Source of the DNA: Bacteroidales bacterium
GTDB taxonomy: Bacteria > Bacteroidota > Bacteroidia > Bacteroidales > Muribaculaceae
Reading direction: 5' to 3'
NCBI GenBank assembly: GCA_019416285.1
Contig: DXXM01000011.1
Location: forward strand, 24,875-88,874
Length of the DNA stretch: 64,000 bases
Shown piece by piece: positions 33,940 through 43,260 of this stretch; the first letter of the stretch is position 1, and each line of letters opens with the position of its first letter. The notes beneath the pieces are model-generated. The model worked only from the letters and a program-made list of their open reading frames with translations, searched no databases and was not told the DNA's origin. Position numbers and translations under genes: made by a program.

Positions 33940-35058
33940 TTAAGGTTTGTGGGTTTTATGCTTACTGTCAATTTCAGAAAGTGCGAAAGCGTATGCTCCT
34001 GCTGAAATAGCCTTGGATGCACCAAGTTTCGAAAATGTGAGTCCGATATGCTTCATATCATCATATTCCACAGTCAAATTTGTGCCATGCACGACTATTG
34101 TCTTTGGAGAACCCTTTGCGAATGTTTCAAATTCGGCAGGATCATCCAAATTAAATACCTGCATCTGAACACGCCTGACAGATTCTCCGCCAAGAGTTGA
34201 GAATTCGCTTCTCAATTCCTTAAGAAGTGATGGAAGTATCCAGTGGCGGGCAGCCGTGATGCCTCCGCCGATAACTATTATTCCGTCGATAAGCTGTGCG
34301 GCTATGGCCATTGCGCTTCCGGCCGTCTCGCCAAATTCGGCAAAAGCCTTGCGCGCCGCCTCGATGTCGCCCGGTCTTTTGCCGTCGGCGATTTCACAAA
34401 TCTCCTTCGGCTCAAATTTATGATTGTAATCGCCTGATTCTTCCGCATAAACTCGTTTTATGGCCCGCACAGCCACTCCTTCTTCCACAATGATTCCTTC
34501 TTTGGTCTTATGGGGCAGGCAGAAAGTCTCGACACATGAATTATCTCCACGATTCAATTCTCCATTCACTATAATGCCGACACCAAATCCGGTTCCGAAA
34601 GTATACCCCAACAAATTGTGATAGCGCTTATTGCTACCGGCTTTTTCAAGACGGCTATTGAGTTCCGGAAGCGCCCCACAAAGGGCCTCACCATAGGCAA
34701 AGAGGTCGCCATCATTGTTGATAAATACCGGTATACCGAATTCATGTTCCAGGAACGGCCCAAGAGCCACTCCATTACGGAAAGATGGGAAATTAGGGAG
34801 ATAACCGCAAATTATGCCTTTGGGATAATCGGCCGGTCCCGGAAATGCAAAACTGATCGCCACAGGTTTTTCGTCAAGAGAATCAATAACCTCCCGAAAA
34901 CCTTTTACCATTGTTGCGAGGCATTGATCCAAATCATGTGCATTTGAAGGATATGTTATTGGATCAATCACGTATTCACATCCTCTCATTGCTCCGAACA
35001 CAAGGTTTGTACCACCGGCATCAAGAGTGATTACAATGCGATTATCATTTGAATACAT
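33940..35058 (-). CDS. ROK-family sugar kinase without the zinc motif
   Basis: 372 residues. ITLDAGGTNLVFGAM is the ATP/phosphate motif; AISFAFPGPAD, INNDGDLFAYGEAL (catalytic Asp region), GYTFGTGFGVGIIV and GIIVIGGGITAA follow the ROK order. The canonical CxCGxxGC zinc site is missing: that region reads CVETFCLPHKTKEG, as in a subset of ROK kinases. It probably phosphorylates a hexose released by PUL2, for instance glucose from GH97 action, but the sugar is not determined. Last gene of the PUL2 series, 33 bases after the DUF4861 gene. Confidence 0.8.
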   Translation of the reverse strand: MYSNDNRIVITLDAGGTNLVFGAMRGCEYVIDPITYPSNAHDLDQCLATMVKGFREVIDSLDEKPVAISFAFPGPADYPKGIICGYLPNFPSFRNGVALGPFLEHEFGIPVFINNDGDLFAYGEALCGALPELNSRLEKAGSNKRYHNLLGYTFGTGFGVGIIVNGELNRGDNSCVETFCLPHKTKEGIIVEEGVAVRAIKRVYAEESGDYNHKFEPKEICEIADGKRPGDIEAARKAFAEFGETAGSAMAIAAQLIDGIIVIGGGITAARHWILPSLLKELRSEFSTLGGESVRRVQMQVFNLDDPAEFETFAKGSPKTIVVHGTNLTVEYDDMKHIGLTFSKLGASKAISAGAYAFALSEIDSKHKTHKP

Positions 35059-35090
35059 AGTGAGTTATTTATCGGATTATGGGCGTTTTA

Positions 35091-36287
35091 TTATTTATAC
35101 GCAACAGAAATGGATTTATTTTGCTTCTTAGAATATTTCGCAAGATATTCATCCCATTCTGATAAAGTTTTAATATCTGTTTTATCCCACGCAAATCCCC
35201 AGCTATAAGAGAACGTATCGCGTGGAGCTATCTCCGAGCGAGCTATGATATGACCGGACGATTCAAGCATCTCTTTTGCCGGTTTGTCAAGCACTATTCC
35301 GAGCAATGCCTTACCATTGCCGGGTCCTTGGGTCGGGTCTGCGTATGCCAGCATAGTCATACTGTCCATAACCGCTGCGGACTCATCTCTTCGGGGGAAA
35401 CCTGCTACAACGGTCTGTGATGAATTGAGCCCGTCGTACCAGACTTTGCATTTGTTAAGATGAGAACCTGCATCAAGAGTAATCAGTCGATGTTCAGTCA
35501 AATCGCCAACTCCATCGACGGTTACAGGAGCAAAATCGAGACGTACTGAAAAGCGCAATGGACCATTGTCAAGCACCTCTGCCTTTTCATAACACCAGGG
35601 GAATTGTATGGTATCGTTTAATTCAATGGCTGCGACCCCGGCACCCAAAGTGGCCCCGACAGCATAGCAATCCATGCCAAGGCCATGGTCTATATGGTAT
35701 GAAAATGTCTTTATAAATTCTTCTGCCAAATCCGGATCAATTGCACGCAATGAATCCACTTTTTGCCATGTGGCAGGACTGGTTTCAGGTGCATATAGCT
35801 GTTCGAGCACCGGCTCCGCAGAAGGATATTTGAAAAAGATATCGTATCCGAAAGCCTTTTCTCCCTTGCCTTGCGTGGCGGGACCGTAAGCACGGAAACC
35901 TACAAGTTCATTTTCCCACGCGATATCATCAGCTCTTTCGGGATATACACGTCCCACAGTCACACTGTCATAGTCATGCGGCGTGGAGGATGAATATATG
36001 TAGTACACACACTGTGCTCCGGGATCAGTTGTGGTCTGAAATATCAGCTTTCCGTCGTATGTCACCTGCGATGGAATCTCATTGAGGAGTGAATCCGTCA
36101 CATAAACATATTCACTTCCAAGATAATCCAAGAGAGGTTCAACAGGCACCTCAACCATCTCGCCATCACTCATCATGTCTGAGATATTGCTTACCTTCAC
36201 CTCCACAACCTTATCTTTCGAGCATGAAGCGAGCATCGCCAGTCCGATGGCGAGACATGACATTCTAAATAAGGAAGTCAGTTTCAT
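35091..36287 (-). CDS. DUF4861 lipoprotein
   Basis: 398 residues with a lipoprotein signal (MLASCSK). The body matches DUF4861 as I know it: YYIYSSSTPHDYDSVTVGRVYPERADDIAWEN type segments, HIDHGLGMDCYAVG, LGAGVAAI, and SYSWGFAWDKTDI near the end. DUF4861 proteins accompany GH88/GH105 and lyase genes in uronic-acid PULs; their reaction is not established. The GH88 stop and this start overlap by four bases, indicating coupled translation. Confidence 0.75.
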   Translation of the reverse strand: MKLTSLFRMSCLAIGLAMLASCSKDKVVEVKVSNISDMMSDGEMVEVPVEPLLDYLGSEYVYVTDSLLNEIPSQVTYDGKLIFQTTTDPGAQCVYYIYSSSTPHDYDSVTVGRVYPERADDIAWENELVGFRAYGPATQGKGEKAFGYDIFFKYPSAEPVLEQLYAPETSPATWQKVDSLRAIDPDLAEEFIKTFSYHIDHGLGMDCYAVGATLGAGVAAIELNDTIQFPWCYEKAEVLDNGPLRFSVRLDFAPVTVDGVGDLTEHRLITLDAGSHLNKCKVWYDGLNSSQTVVAGFPRRDESAAVMDSMTMLAYADPTQGPGNGKALLGIVLDKPAKEMLESSGHIIARSEIAPRDTFSYSWGFAWDKTDIKTLSEWDEYLAKYSKKQNKSISVAYK

Positions 36288-37513
36288 AGAGTTGCGAGAA
36301 TATCGTTATGAGCGTTAAGTTTCTTAAGTCGGGTCAAAGCCTCGATATAGTAATAATCGGCGTATATAATAGAAGCATCTATTTCGGATCCGGCAGGTTT
36401 GTGACCCGTGGAATGGTCAAGGAATGAAGGGCGTTTAGCTCCTGAACGGTATGAAGGTCCGCTAAGTGACGCAAGCATCCTTACGGCAGCCTCCTTATAA
36501 TCGGCAGCACGGTCACTGTCGCAATAGCATTGCAGCTCCAGCAGAGCGGATGCCACCACACCTGCGGCGGAAGCGTCACGGGGAGCATTAGGAATCGACG
36601 GATCATCAAAGTCCCAATAAGGCACATAGTCATCAGGAAGTCTATTTAGGTACACATCTGTAACCTTACATGCAAAATCGAGGAAACGTGGATCATGTGT
36701 TTCACGATATACCATAGTGTATCCATATATAGCCCAAGCCTGACCGCGAGCCCACATGGTGTTATCGGCATATCCCTGATGAGTGATGCCCTTTATAAAT
36801 TTACCGCTGATAGAGTCATAAACCGCCACATGATAACACGTATAATCGGGACGGAAATGATTATTCATGGTTGTTTCCGCATGTTTGACAGCTATATCGT
36901 ACAGATTCTTATTTCCACCATTTTTTGATGCCCAGAACAGCATCTCAAGGTTTATCATATTATCCATTATCGTATTGTGGCCACCAAGCATTTTCACGTT
37001 TCTCGGCCATGAAAGTATAGTTCCCACCTTAGGGTTATAGAGGGTGGCAAGTGTATCGGCAGTATCAAGAATTACCTGTTTGAATTTCGGATTTCCGGTA
37101 AGACGATAAGCATTTCCGTAGCTGCAGAACATAAGGAAACCAAGGTCATGGTCGAAAGCCGGACGTTTCGACAGATATTCCAGCGATGATGTGAATTTCT
37201 CTGCCTCGTCACGAATAGCCTCGTCATGAGTCATCTCATAATCATACCACAGGATACCGGGCCAGAAACCGGCGCACCACTCATCGGGTGTCGCTTTACG
37301 GCAATGCCATACCGAATCGGCAGAAGCAATGTTACGTGGCATCATGGTATAATCAATGCTGTCATGTGACAGTTCATGAAGAGTCCTTTCCACCTGTGAA
37401 TTGCAATAGTCCAGAGCCTCTTCAACATCAAACGAGTCTGCTGTTGCCGTAACACAAGAGACAAACAGAAGTGAGCTTGCCATTATTCCTATATTTCGCA
37501 TAGCGGTCATCAT
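36284..37513 (-). CDS. GH88 unsaturated glucuronyl hydrolase
   Basis: 409 residues with a signal peptide. WCAGFWPGILWYDYEMT, RPAFDHDLGFLMFCSYG (substrate-binding Asp), the NTIMDNMINLEMLFWA motif (catalytic Asp), GYADNTMWARGQAWAIYGYTMVYRET and YWDFDDP identify GH88. It hydrates and thereby releases the 4,5-unsaturated uronic acid left by polysaccharide lyases. With the two lyase-type genes upstream, it completes uronate release in PUL2. Four-base overlap with the DUF4861 gene. Confidence 0.9.
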   Translation of the reverse strand: MMTAMRNIGIMASSLLFVSCVTATADSFDVEEALDYCNSQVERTLHELSHDSIDYTMMPRNIASADSVWHCRKATPDEWCAGFWPGILWYDYEMTHDEAIRDEAEKFTSSLEYLSKRPAFDHDLGFLMFCSYGNAYRLTGNPKFKQVILDTADTLATLYNPKVGTILSWPRNVKMLGGHNTIMDNMINLEMLFWASKNGGNKNLYDIAVKHAETTMNNHFRPDYTCYHVAVYDSISGKFIKGITHQGYADNTMWARGQAWAIYGYTMVYRETHDPRFLDFACKVTDVYLNRLPDDYVPYWDFDDPSIPNAPRDASAAGVVASALLELQCYCDSDRAADYKEAAVRMLASLSGPSYRSGAKRPSFLDHSTGHKPAGSEIDASIIYADYYYIEALTRLKKLNAHNDILATL

Positions 37514-37541
37514 TTTATCTATTTTTTCACAATATTATTTT

Positions 37542-37868
37542 TTAATTAATTTCTAAATCTGCATTAATCACATCAATCCATCCGCGTTCATTGACTCCAG
37601 AAGGAGTTATGCTATAAAATCCCACCTTAGCGCCAATCCGTTTACCGGCGCGGGCTTTAAATTTATGAGGTGCTCTGACATATTTTTTACCATCGGGCGA
37701 TGCTACGACATCAGGAGCAGAATAGTCGGAATGTATAATAGGATTTATATAGCAGTCACCTTTTAGATTTAAAGGATTCGATACAAGCTGCTCTCCGGTT
37801 GCCATCACGGAAACCGAAGAACATAACCATATCGAAATAATCAGTATTACTTTTATTACCTTAGCCAT
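37542..37868 (-). pseudogene. GH43 remnant: both ends fused by an internal deletion
   Basis: 108 residues from ATG 37868 (a longer frame starts at 37898). The signal peptide is intact (MAKVIKVILIISIWLC). The next part, CYINPIIHSDYSAPDVVASPDG, is the start of a GH43 catalytic domain (usual NPxxxADYSDPDVV). It then jumps to PHKFKARAGKRIGAKVGFYS and GVNERGWIDV, which match the end of the C-terminal beta-sandwich of GH43 enzymes. About 400 residues between are absent without loss of frame. The catalytic-base position (SDPDV) reads SAPDV, so even that site is changed. A real small protein cannot be excluded. Confidence 0.65.
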
Positions 37869-38032
37869 AAAATAAAATTCTACGAAATGTTGAATCAAGA
37901 ACCGTTATATCAATCTTCCATTACCTTAGATCCAATCTTTTTTACCTTAGAAAGTGTCCTAAATTCAGTCTCTTTTTTGAATTTCGTTTTTTCCAATCAC
38001 TATCTATAATACGTTTATGATTATAAGAACAC

Positions 38033-39898
38033 TCAATCGGGAATCAATCTAATTGCGACACCACCACGAGGCAGTAGGTCAAATTTAAGCACATCTTTTG
38101 ATGAAACCCTTTTAGATGAGATGTTTACGCGTGTAGCTGTTTTTACTGAATCGTCACCGTCCGTATAAATTTCAGCTAAATATTTTTTACCGGGCACAAG
38201 GAAATCAAGTGGTATGGATACTTTTCGAGCCTCATTATTACCTAATGCGGCGGCCCACCAGATATCGCCTTTATTTCTTGCCATAACTATTTCTTCTCCC
38301 GGATAACCTGAAAGTACACGAGTGTCATCAAAAGTAGTTTCAAGGTCTTCAAACCATTTTACTTCCGGTTCACCGTGATATCTGTCGGGAAAATCATACC
38401 AAAAAATTGTCTGCAACGGGCTAAAGAAGACCAGCGATGCCGCAAGCTGATGTGCATGGGTATTTTTCAGTCTCTTGTCATAATAACATATCGTATAGTC
38501 CGCCGCACCATTCAACATGCGTGTAAACGGGAGGATAGTATTATGAGTTGCATCCGGAAACTCCTCATTACCGCAAATTCCCTCCTGAGTAAGTAGATTA
38601 GGATAAGTACGGGAGAATCCCGATGGACGAAATTCATCGTGGATATTCATCATCAAATGATTGTCGGCAGCTTTGCGTACCATATCGTGAAGCCATGTAG
38701 CCCACCGATGAGAAGCGTACTGCACGAATCCGGACTTAACACCTACAACACCCCATTCATGCAGAAGCGGGAACAGTTCATCCATTTGCTTCATAAGCGC
38801 ATGTTGATTGACATAGAGCCACACACCTACTCCCTTTTCTTTACCATAGTCTATCACACGCTTCATGTCCACCTTATCCACGACCTTTGTGGCGTCGCCA
38901 TCGTGACTTGTACATGGCTCATACCATTTCCAGTCATACAGCATGTATGGAATATTATGTTCGGCGCAGAAATCAATTGTCTTTAAGCCGACGTCGGTTG
39001 ATATGGCGGAACGCATGATTTTTCCCGGTTTCACCCATGAAAAATCACCCTCCTGATGCGGATTCAGATTCGACACTATATAATTATTCTCGATGAGTTC
39101 ACCCGGAGCATCAGCTGTCATTATGATTTTCCATGGAGTGGCATAGTATGTTACAATGTCAACGGGGGAATACATGACAGACGAAAGCGTTGAAGGCTTA
39201 TCTTCCCTTGCCACAAATTTAGTCAGGCACCAGTCATCGACATCCGCGTCCATCAAGGCTATCCAATGATTATCCGGAAGTTCTAATGTAAGAGCTCGTT
39301 CCACCGGACGTTTTATGCTGTCAACGGGAGTATAATCAAATCTGGCCTGTGCCCATTTTTCACTCCATGCCATAGTCCCATCTGGGAAGGTATAGTCAGT
39401 AAGGTCTTCCACCACTTTATGGAAAATTGCCGCAGGATGTTCAGGGAAGAAATAGCGGAAAGCCACCCCTTCGTTATATGCCCTGACCTGCACATCAAAA
39501 CGATAATTGCTCTTATCCTTACGTGAGAGATGCAATGTTGCCGAGTTATAATGGTCCTTCACTGCGGAGCGTTCACCGAATCGGGTATGCCAGACAGTGT
39601 CAACTTGTGCTGCGTATGACACACTGTCAACCGTCAGTTGATCCATCCAGCAGTCCGACTGCTGCAAATCACGTTTCCCAAGAGCCATTTCCCATACCCA
39701 GTTATCCACATCCAGTCCCGCACGTGAGGGCTTTATCACCTCCTTGCCATCCACGCAGACTGAATAGGTAAGTTCTTTTGCAGGTTTTGAAAAAGTGACG
39801 GTGTTTCGTCCGTCGGGAGAACTTACATTAAGAACTTTTTCATTGGCTGCTGATGATAACGGCATCAACAATATTAATGAGAGGTAAAATCCTTTCAT
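38033..39898 (-). CDS. GH97 family glycoside hydrolase, secreted
   Basis: 621 residues with a signal peptide. N-terminal beta-sandwich (about 20-270, VSSPDGRNTVTF, YNEGVAFRYFFP), TIM barrel (about 290-530, IPYMLYDWKWYEP, GVGVWLYVNQHALMKQMDELFPLLHEWGVVGVK, NIHDEFRPSGFSRTYPNLLTQEG), then a C-terminal sandwich. GH97 covers alpha-glucosidases and alpha-galactosidases. The retaining subgroup has GVKxDF with Asp as nucleophile; here it reads GVKSGF, so that Asp is missing and an inverting, SusB-like mechanism or a different specificity is more likely. Confidence 0.9.
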   Translation of the reverse strand: MKGFYLSLILLMPLSSAANEKVLNVSSPDGRNTVTFSKPAKELTYSVCVDGKEVIKPSRAGLDVDNWVWEMALGKRDLQQSDCWMDQLTVDSVSYAAQVDTVWHTRFGERSAVKDHYNSATLHLSRKDKSNYRFDVQVRAYNEGVAFRYFFPEHPAAIFHKVVEDLTDYTFPDGTMAWSEKWAQARFDYTPVDSIKRPVERALTLELPDNHWIALMDADVDDWCLTKFVAREDKPSTLSSVMYSPVDIVTYYATPWKIIMTADAPGELIENNYIVSNLNPHQEGDFSWVKPGKIMRSAISTDVGLKTIDFCAEHNIPYMLYDWKWYEPCTSHDGDATKVVDKVDMKRVIDYGKEKGVGVWLYVNQHALMKQMDELFPLLHEWGVVGVKSGFVQYASHRWATWLHDMVRKAADNHLMMNIHDEFRPSGFSRTYPNLLTQEGICGNEEFPDATHNTILPFTRMLNGAADYTICYYDKRLKNTHAHQLAASLVFFSPLQTIFWYDFPDRYHGEPEVKWFEDLETTFDDTRVLSGYPGEEIVMARNKGDIWWAAALGNNEARKVSIPLDFLVPGKKYLAEIYTDGDDSVKTATRVNISSKRVSSKDVLKFDLLPRGGVAIRLIPD

Positions 39899-39918
39899 GA
39901 TATATCAATTATTTTAGT

Positions 39919-41220
39919 TTAGTCTATGACACGTATTTCTATCTCCTGCACTGTTTCTTTAAACCGATTATCAGATGGAGCTTCCGCGCAGAGCATCACA
40001 CTTCCCTGACGTCGTGGATTTTTCCAGGCAGGATGGTCCCGATCAATTTTAAAACGGTTGTTTCCGATGGAAACAGCAGGCCCACTGACATATCTCACCT
40101 TAATAATAGAGGCATCACGCTCATCTGACACAACTGTACGTGTACTGTCGGTGAACACTGCAGTCACAATGAAAGTATCATTGGTATCAGGCTTTACTTT
40201 TGCCACGATTTTACAATGTCCTTTCGGGTTATATTTCATTAATCCTCCGTCGGGATTCATGAAGTTTATCCATGACGGAACTTTCCCTTCTGTTTCAGCA
40301 TAACGGCGCTCTGTCGCCATCGCCATTTCCTCATCAAAATACCAAAATGCTTCATGAGGACAACCGGAGTATTCTTTTACAGGAGCCGGGGCTGGGCGCC
40401 CGGTTTTCCCCGGATGCCAACGGGCCGCAAGCCATCCGTCAGAGGGATTTATCTTCACTAATTTGTCGCCAACGAATCTCTGTTCAAGGGATTTTTCTAT
40501 AAATCCGGCAAGATAGTCCGCCGTACGTTCCGACACATCGAAATGACCTCTTCCGGCATCGCCAAGGAATGAAATGCAGCTTTCAGGATACATCATTCGA
40601 AAGGCAAGAGCCGGATTTATTCGGGCTTCCCACCATTCATATTCTCCCTCTACCATCAGCCCCGGTATGCCGTCAATATTACGTGTGCGTCCCCATTCGA
40701 CGTTAGATCGTCCGTATCCACAAAGGTTTGTCCGGGGAGCATCGCCGTGATATGATATGATACACAATGTGCGGTTCTGATTCCATGCCGCGAAATTCCA
40801 AGGCATAGTAGCCTGCGCGGAGTGACCAAACGGAATCAAGGGGACAGTAGAAAGTTCCGCATGCCCACTTTTCTCCGAAAGGGATTTTATGAGATTGTCA
40901 AAGGGCTCCTGTATTCCTTGATTCACATCCCATTCCTGGCCGAAACCGGGAGCAATCCACAATAACGCCACATCCAAATCGGCCATCCGCTTACGGAAAC
41001 TCTCCATTTTGAAAAGTGTTTCCTCATTCATATTCTGAAAGGCAAACATCAAAGCCTTCACTTTATCAGTGGTTGGAGAAATCCAAAGAAAACCTTCCGG
41101 CGCTGCTCCATTCTCAGTGGAAACAATACCTTCCACCGGGGCGGACCACTGAAAATCAGCAGCCCTTAGATTGCCTGCACATAAAAATATGACAAGGAAG
41201 AGTGCAATATATTTTTTCAT
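39919..41220 (-). CDS. Secreted alpha/beta-hydrolase-like (putative esterase) protein
   Basis: About 433 residues from ATG 41220 (MKKYIALFLVIFLCAGNLRA signal peptide); an alternative ATG at 41232 would overlap the GH127 stop. VPLIPFGHSAQATMPWNFAAW contains a GHSAQ nucleophile elbow (Ser), VALLWIAPGF fits an earlier strand, and GRGHFDVSERTADYLAGFI has a suitable catalytic His. This predicts an esterase-type hydrolase acting on acyl groups of the PUL2 glycan. The last 130 residues form an additional beta domain. Substrate not determined. Confidence 0.6.
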   Translation of the reverse strand: MKKYIALFLVIFLCAGNLRAADFQWSAPVEGIVSTENGAAPEGFLWISPTTDKVKALMFAFQNMNEETLFKMESFRKRMADLDVALLWIAPGFGQEWDVNQGIQEPFDNLIKSLSEKSGHAELSTVPLIPFGHSAQATMPWNFAAWNQNRTLCIISYHGDAPRTNLCGYGRSNVEWGRTRNIDGIPGLMVEGEYEWWEARINPALAFRMMYPESCISFLGDAGRGHFDVSERTADYLAGFIEKSLEQRFVGDKLVKINPSDGWLAARWHPGKTGRPAPAPVKEYSGCPHEAFWYFDEEMAMATERRYAETEGKVPSWINFMNPDGGLMKYNPKGHCKIVAKVKPDTNDTFIVTAVFTDSTRTVVSDERDASIIKVRYVSGPAVSIGNNRFKIDRDHPAWKNPRRQGSVMLCAEAPSDNRFKETVQEIEIRVID

Positions 41221-41224
41221 CTTA

Positions 41225-43162
41225 TTAATCATTTAGATTCCAGTATACCACGTAACGGCAACGATGTGCGTCATAAAGGGGAATAATTTCACGGCCGTCA
41301 GGGGTATGGAATTTCAAGCCTTCCCCTGCTTGCCTTGACACTGAAAGCGCCGGATTTTTCTTATCGACATTCAGATTGAAATTAAGACCTTCAGGAATGT
41401 TATAGTCGTAGGAATAATAATCGTTTCTTACTGTAGGGTCAGAAAATGGCGCAGGAGCGACCATCCCTTCTGTACCCAAATTTCCGGCAAGTACGATAGG
41501 ACCATATAATAATGCTCCACGTGAGGAATCATCGGGAGTGGTCTCGACACGCAGATTCATCGGATAACGCACGTCGATTTTGTCACCTTTCTTCCATTTG
41601 CGGTTTATCTCTATATAGGAGGATGGACATCCTTTGACTGCCACCTTTTTACCATTGACTTTCACTACCGGCCTGCCGCTCCATTCCGGATAACGCAAAG
41701 AGATTTTCATAGTCTCCTCAGGAGCTTCCTCTATGGTGAGAACAGTGGTTTCTTCTTCCGGGAAGCGTGTGGACTGGCTAATAACCAATCCTTTCTCGGC
41801 CCAATTCAGCCGTGAAGGGATAAACAGATTGACAAACAATTCATTATCGCCATGATAATAGATTGATTCGGCATATTTGGCATGACTTTCGAAGCCGCTT
41901 CCCACACAGCACCAGAATGACTGTTCCGGCGTGGAATATACCTTGTAGGCACCACTCAATAGCGGGAGAAAATAGCATACCATTCCCGATTCAGGGTCCT
42001 GCTGAGCAAGAATATGATTATACAAAGCACGCTCATAGTAGTCAGCCACATGTGGAGAAGCATCGTAACAGAACAAATGGCGTGACAGTTTGAGCATGTT
42101 ATAGGTGCAGCATGTCTCGCCGGTGTAACCGTTGATGAACTTAGAGAATTTCGCAGGGTCAAAATAATGTTCTTTCTGTGAGCTGGAACCAGTAACGAAT
42201 GAATGTTTATCAATCATCTCATTCCAGAAATTTTCAGCGATTCCATAGCTTTCTTTATCACAATTAAGTTCGTAGTTACGGGTTTCACCTATTATCTTGG
42301 GTATAAATGTATTGGTGTGTTTTGTTCCCATATCGAAATCACCCTTACGAAGCGGGTCAATCACATCGTTATGATAGAAATATCTGGCAAGAGCCTGATA
42401 GCGTGAGTCACCGGTGATAGCATAGAGATTATAGAAAGCCTCGTTTATTCCGCCGAATTCATTACGAAGCATGAGGCGGCGAGTCTCTTCCGGTTGATTG
42501 ATGAGCTTATTATATGCCCAGTCTCCCATCTTGGTCACCACTTCCAGTGCCTGAGTATTGTCGGCATAAAGATACTGGTCAATAAGTCCGGCAAAAATTT
42601 TATGAAGAGTGTACCACGGAGCCCAGACTCCGGTGCCACGCAAATTACGGTTGATAAGCTCTTCAGGGTAGGCACTAAGGTAACCGGAAGGACCAAGAGC
42701 GGACTGTACCTCCGCAAGCGCGCTGACGATACTGTCACCTTTCAGTTTAAATATCTCTGCTCCGGTAGCTGCATACATGAGTCCGTATGCCGAAAGCAAA
42801 TGTCCGGTAGTGTGGCCGCGCAAATCACAATCCAATGATTCCCAGCCACCGAATTTCTTTATACTCTCGTATCCGCCTTCCCTGCCGGTAAAGACTCCGG
42901 CATTATTACGGAAACTATGAACCAGACGGGTAACATCAATTGAAGCCATCCATGCTGAATCACGCATCAGATTGTCATGTACCCTTCCGGGCAACAGCCT
43001 CACATCCTTAAGATCAAAGCTAAGAGCCTTACATGGCACCCCACATTCAGCTTTCATCTTTCCTGTATGCTGGCCCGGATATACTGACTGTGCGAAAGCC
43101 GATACAGCCGATGCTATTGACAGTAATGCTGATATTATAATCTTCCTCATATTTTGGTACAT
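41225..43162 (-). CDS. GH127/GH146-family beta-L-arabinofuranosidase
   Basis: 645 residues with a signal peptide (MRKIIISALLSIASAVSAFA from the internal ATG 43150; upstream ATG 43162 also possible). LRGHTTGHLLSAYGLMYA, WYTLHKIFAGLIDQY, NEFGGINEAFYNLYAITGD, GYTGETCCTYNMLKL (Glu and Cys zinc ligands) and SFWCCVGSGFESHAKY (Cys nucleophile and ligand) are the family hallmarks of these cysteine glycosidases. It removes beta-L-arabinofuranose. This is the main evidence that the PUL2 substrate bears arabinofuranose. Confidence 0.9.
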   Translation of the reverse strand: MYQNMRKIIISALLSIASAVSAFAQSVYPGQHTGKMKAECGVPCKALSFDLKDVRLLPGRVHDNLMRDSAWMASIDVTRLVHSFRNNAGVFTGREGGYESIKKFGGWESLDCDLRGHTTGHLLSAYGLMYAATGAEIFKLKGDSIVSALAEVQSALGPSGYLSAYPEELINRNLRGTGVWAPWYTLHKIFAGLIDQYLYADNTQALEVVTKMGDWAYNKLINQPEETRRLMLRNEFGGINEAFYNLYAITGDSRYQALARYFYHNDVIDPLRKGDFDMGTKHTNTFIPKIIGETRNYELNCDKESYGIAENFWNEMIDKHSFVTGSSSQKEHYFDPAKFSKFINGYTGETCCTYNMLKLSRHLFCYDASPHVADYYERALYNHILAQQDPESGMVCYFLPLLSGAYKVYSTPEQSFWCCVGSGFESHAKYAESIYYHGDNELFVNLFIPSRLNWAEKGLVISQSTRFPEEETTVLTIEEAPEETMKISLRYPEWSGRPVVKVNGKKVAVKGCPSSYIEINRKWKKGDKIDVRYPMNLRVETTPDDSSRGALLYGPIVLAGNLGTEGMVAPAPFSDPTVRNDYYSYDYNIPEGLNFNLNVDKKNPALSVSRQAGEGLKFHTPDGREIIPLYDAHRCRYVVYWNLND

Positions 43163-43260
43163 TTATTTTATGATTTATGGGACCGCTATAAAGGCAGTCC
43201 CATAATATATTACGTCAATCGCCGGGAAAACACTCAATCGTAAATGAGCTTTACGACGAT

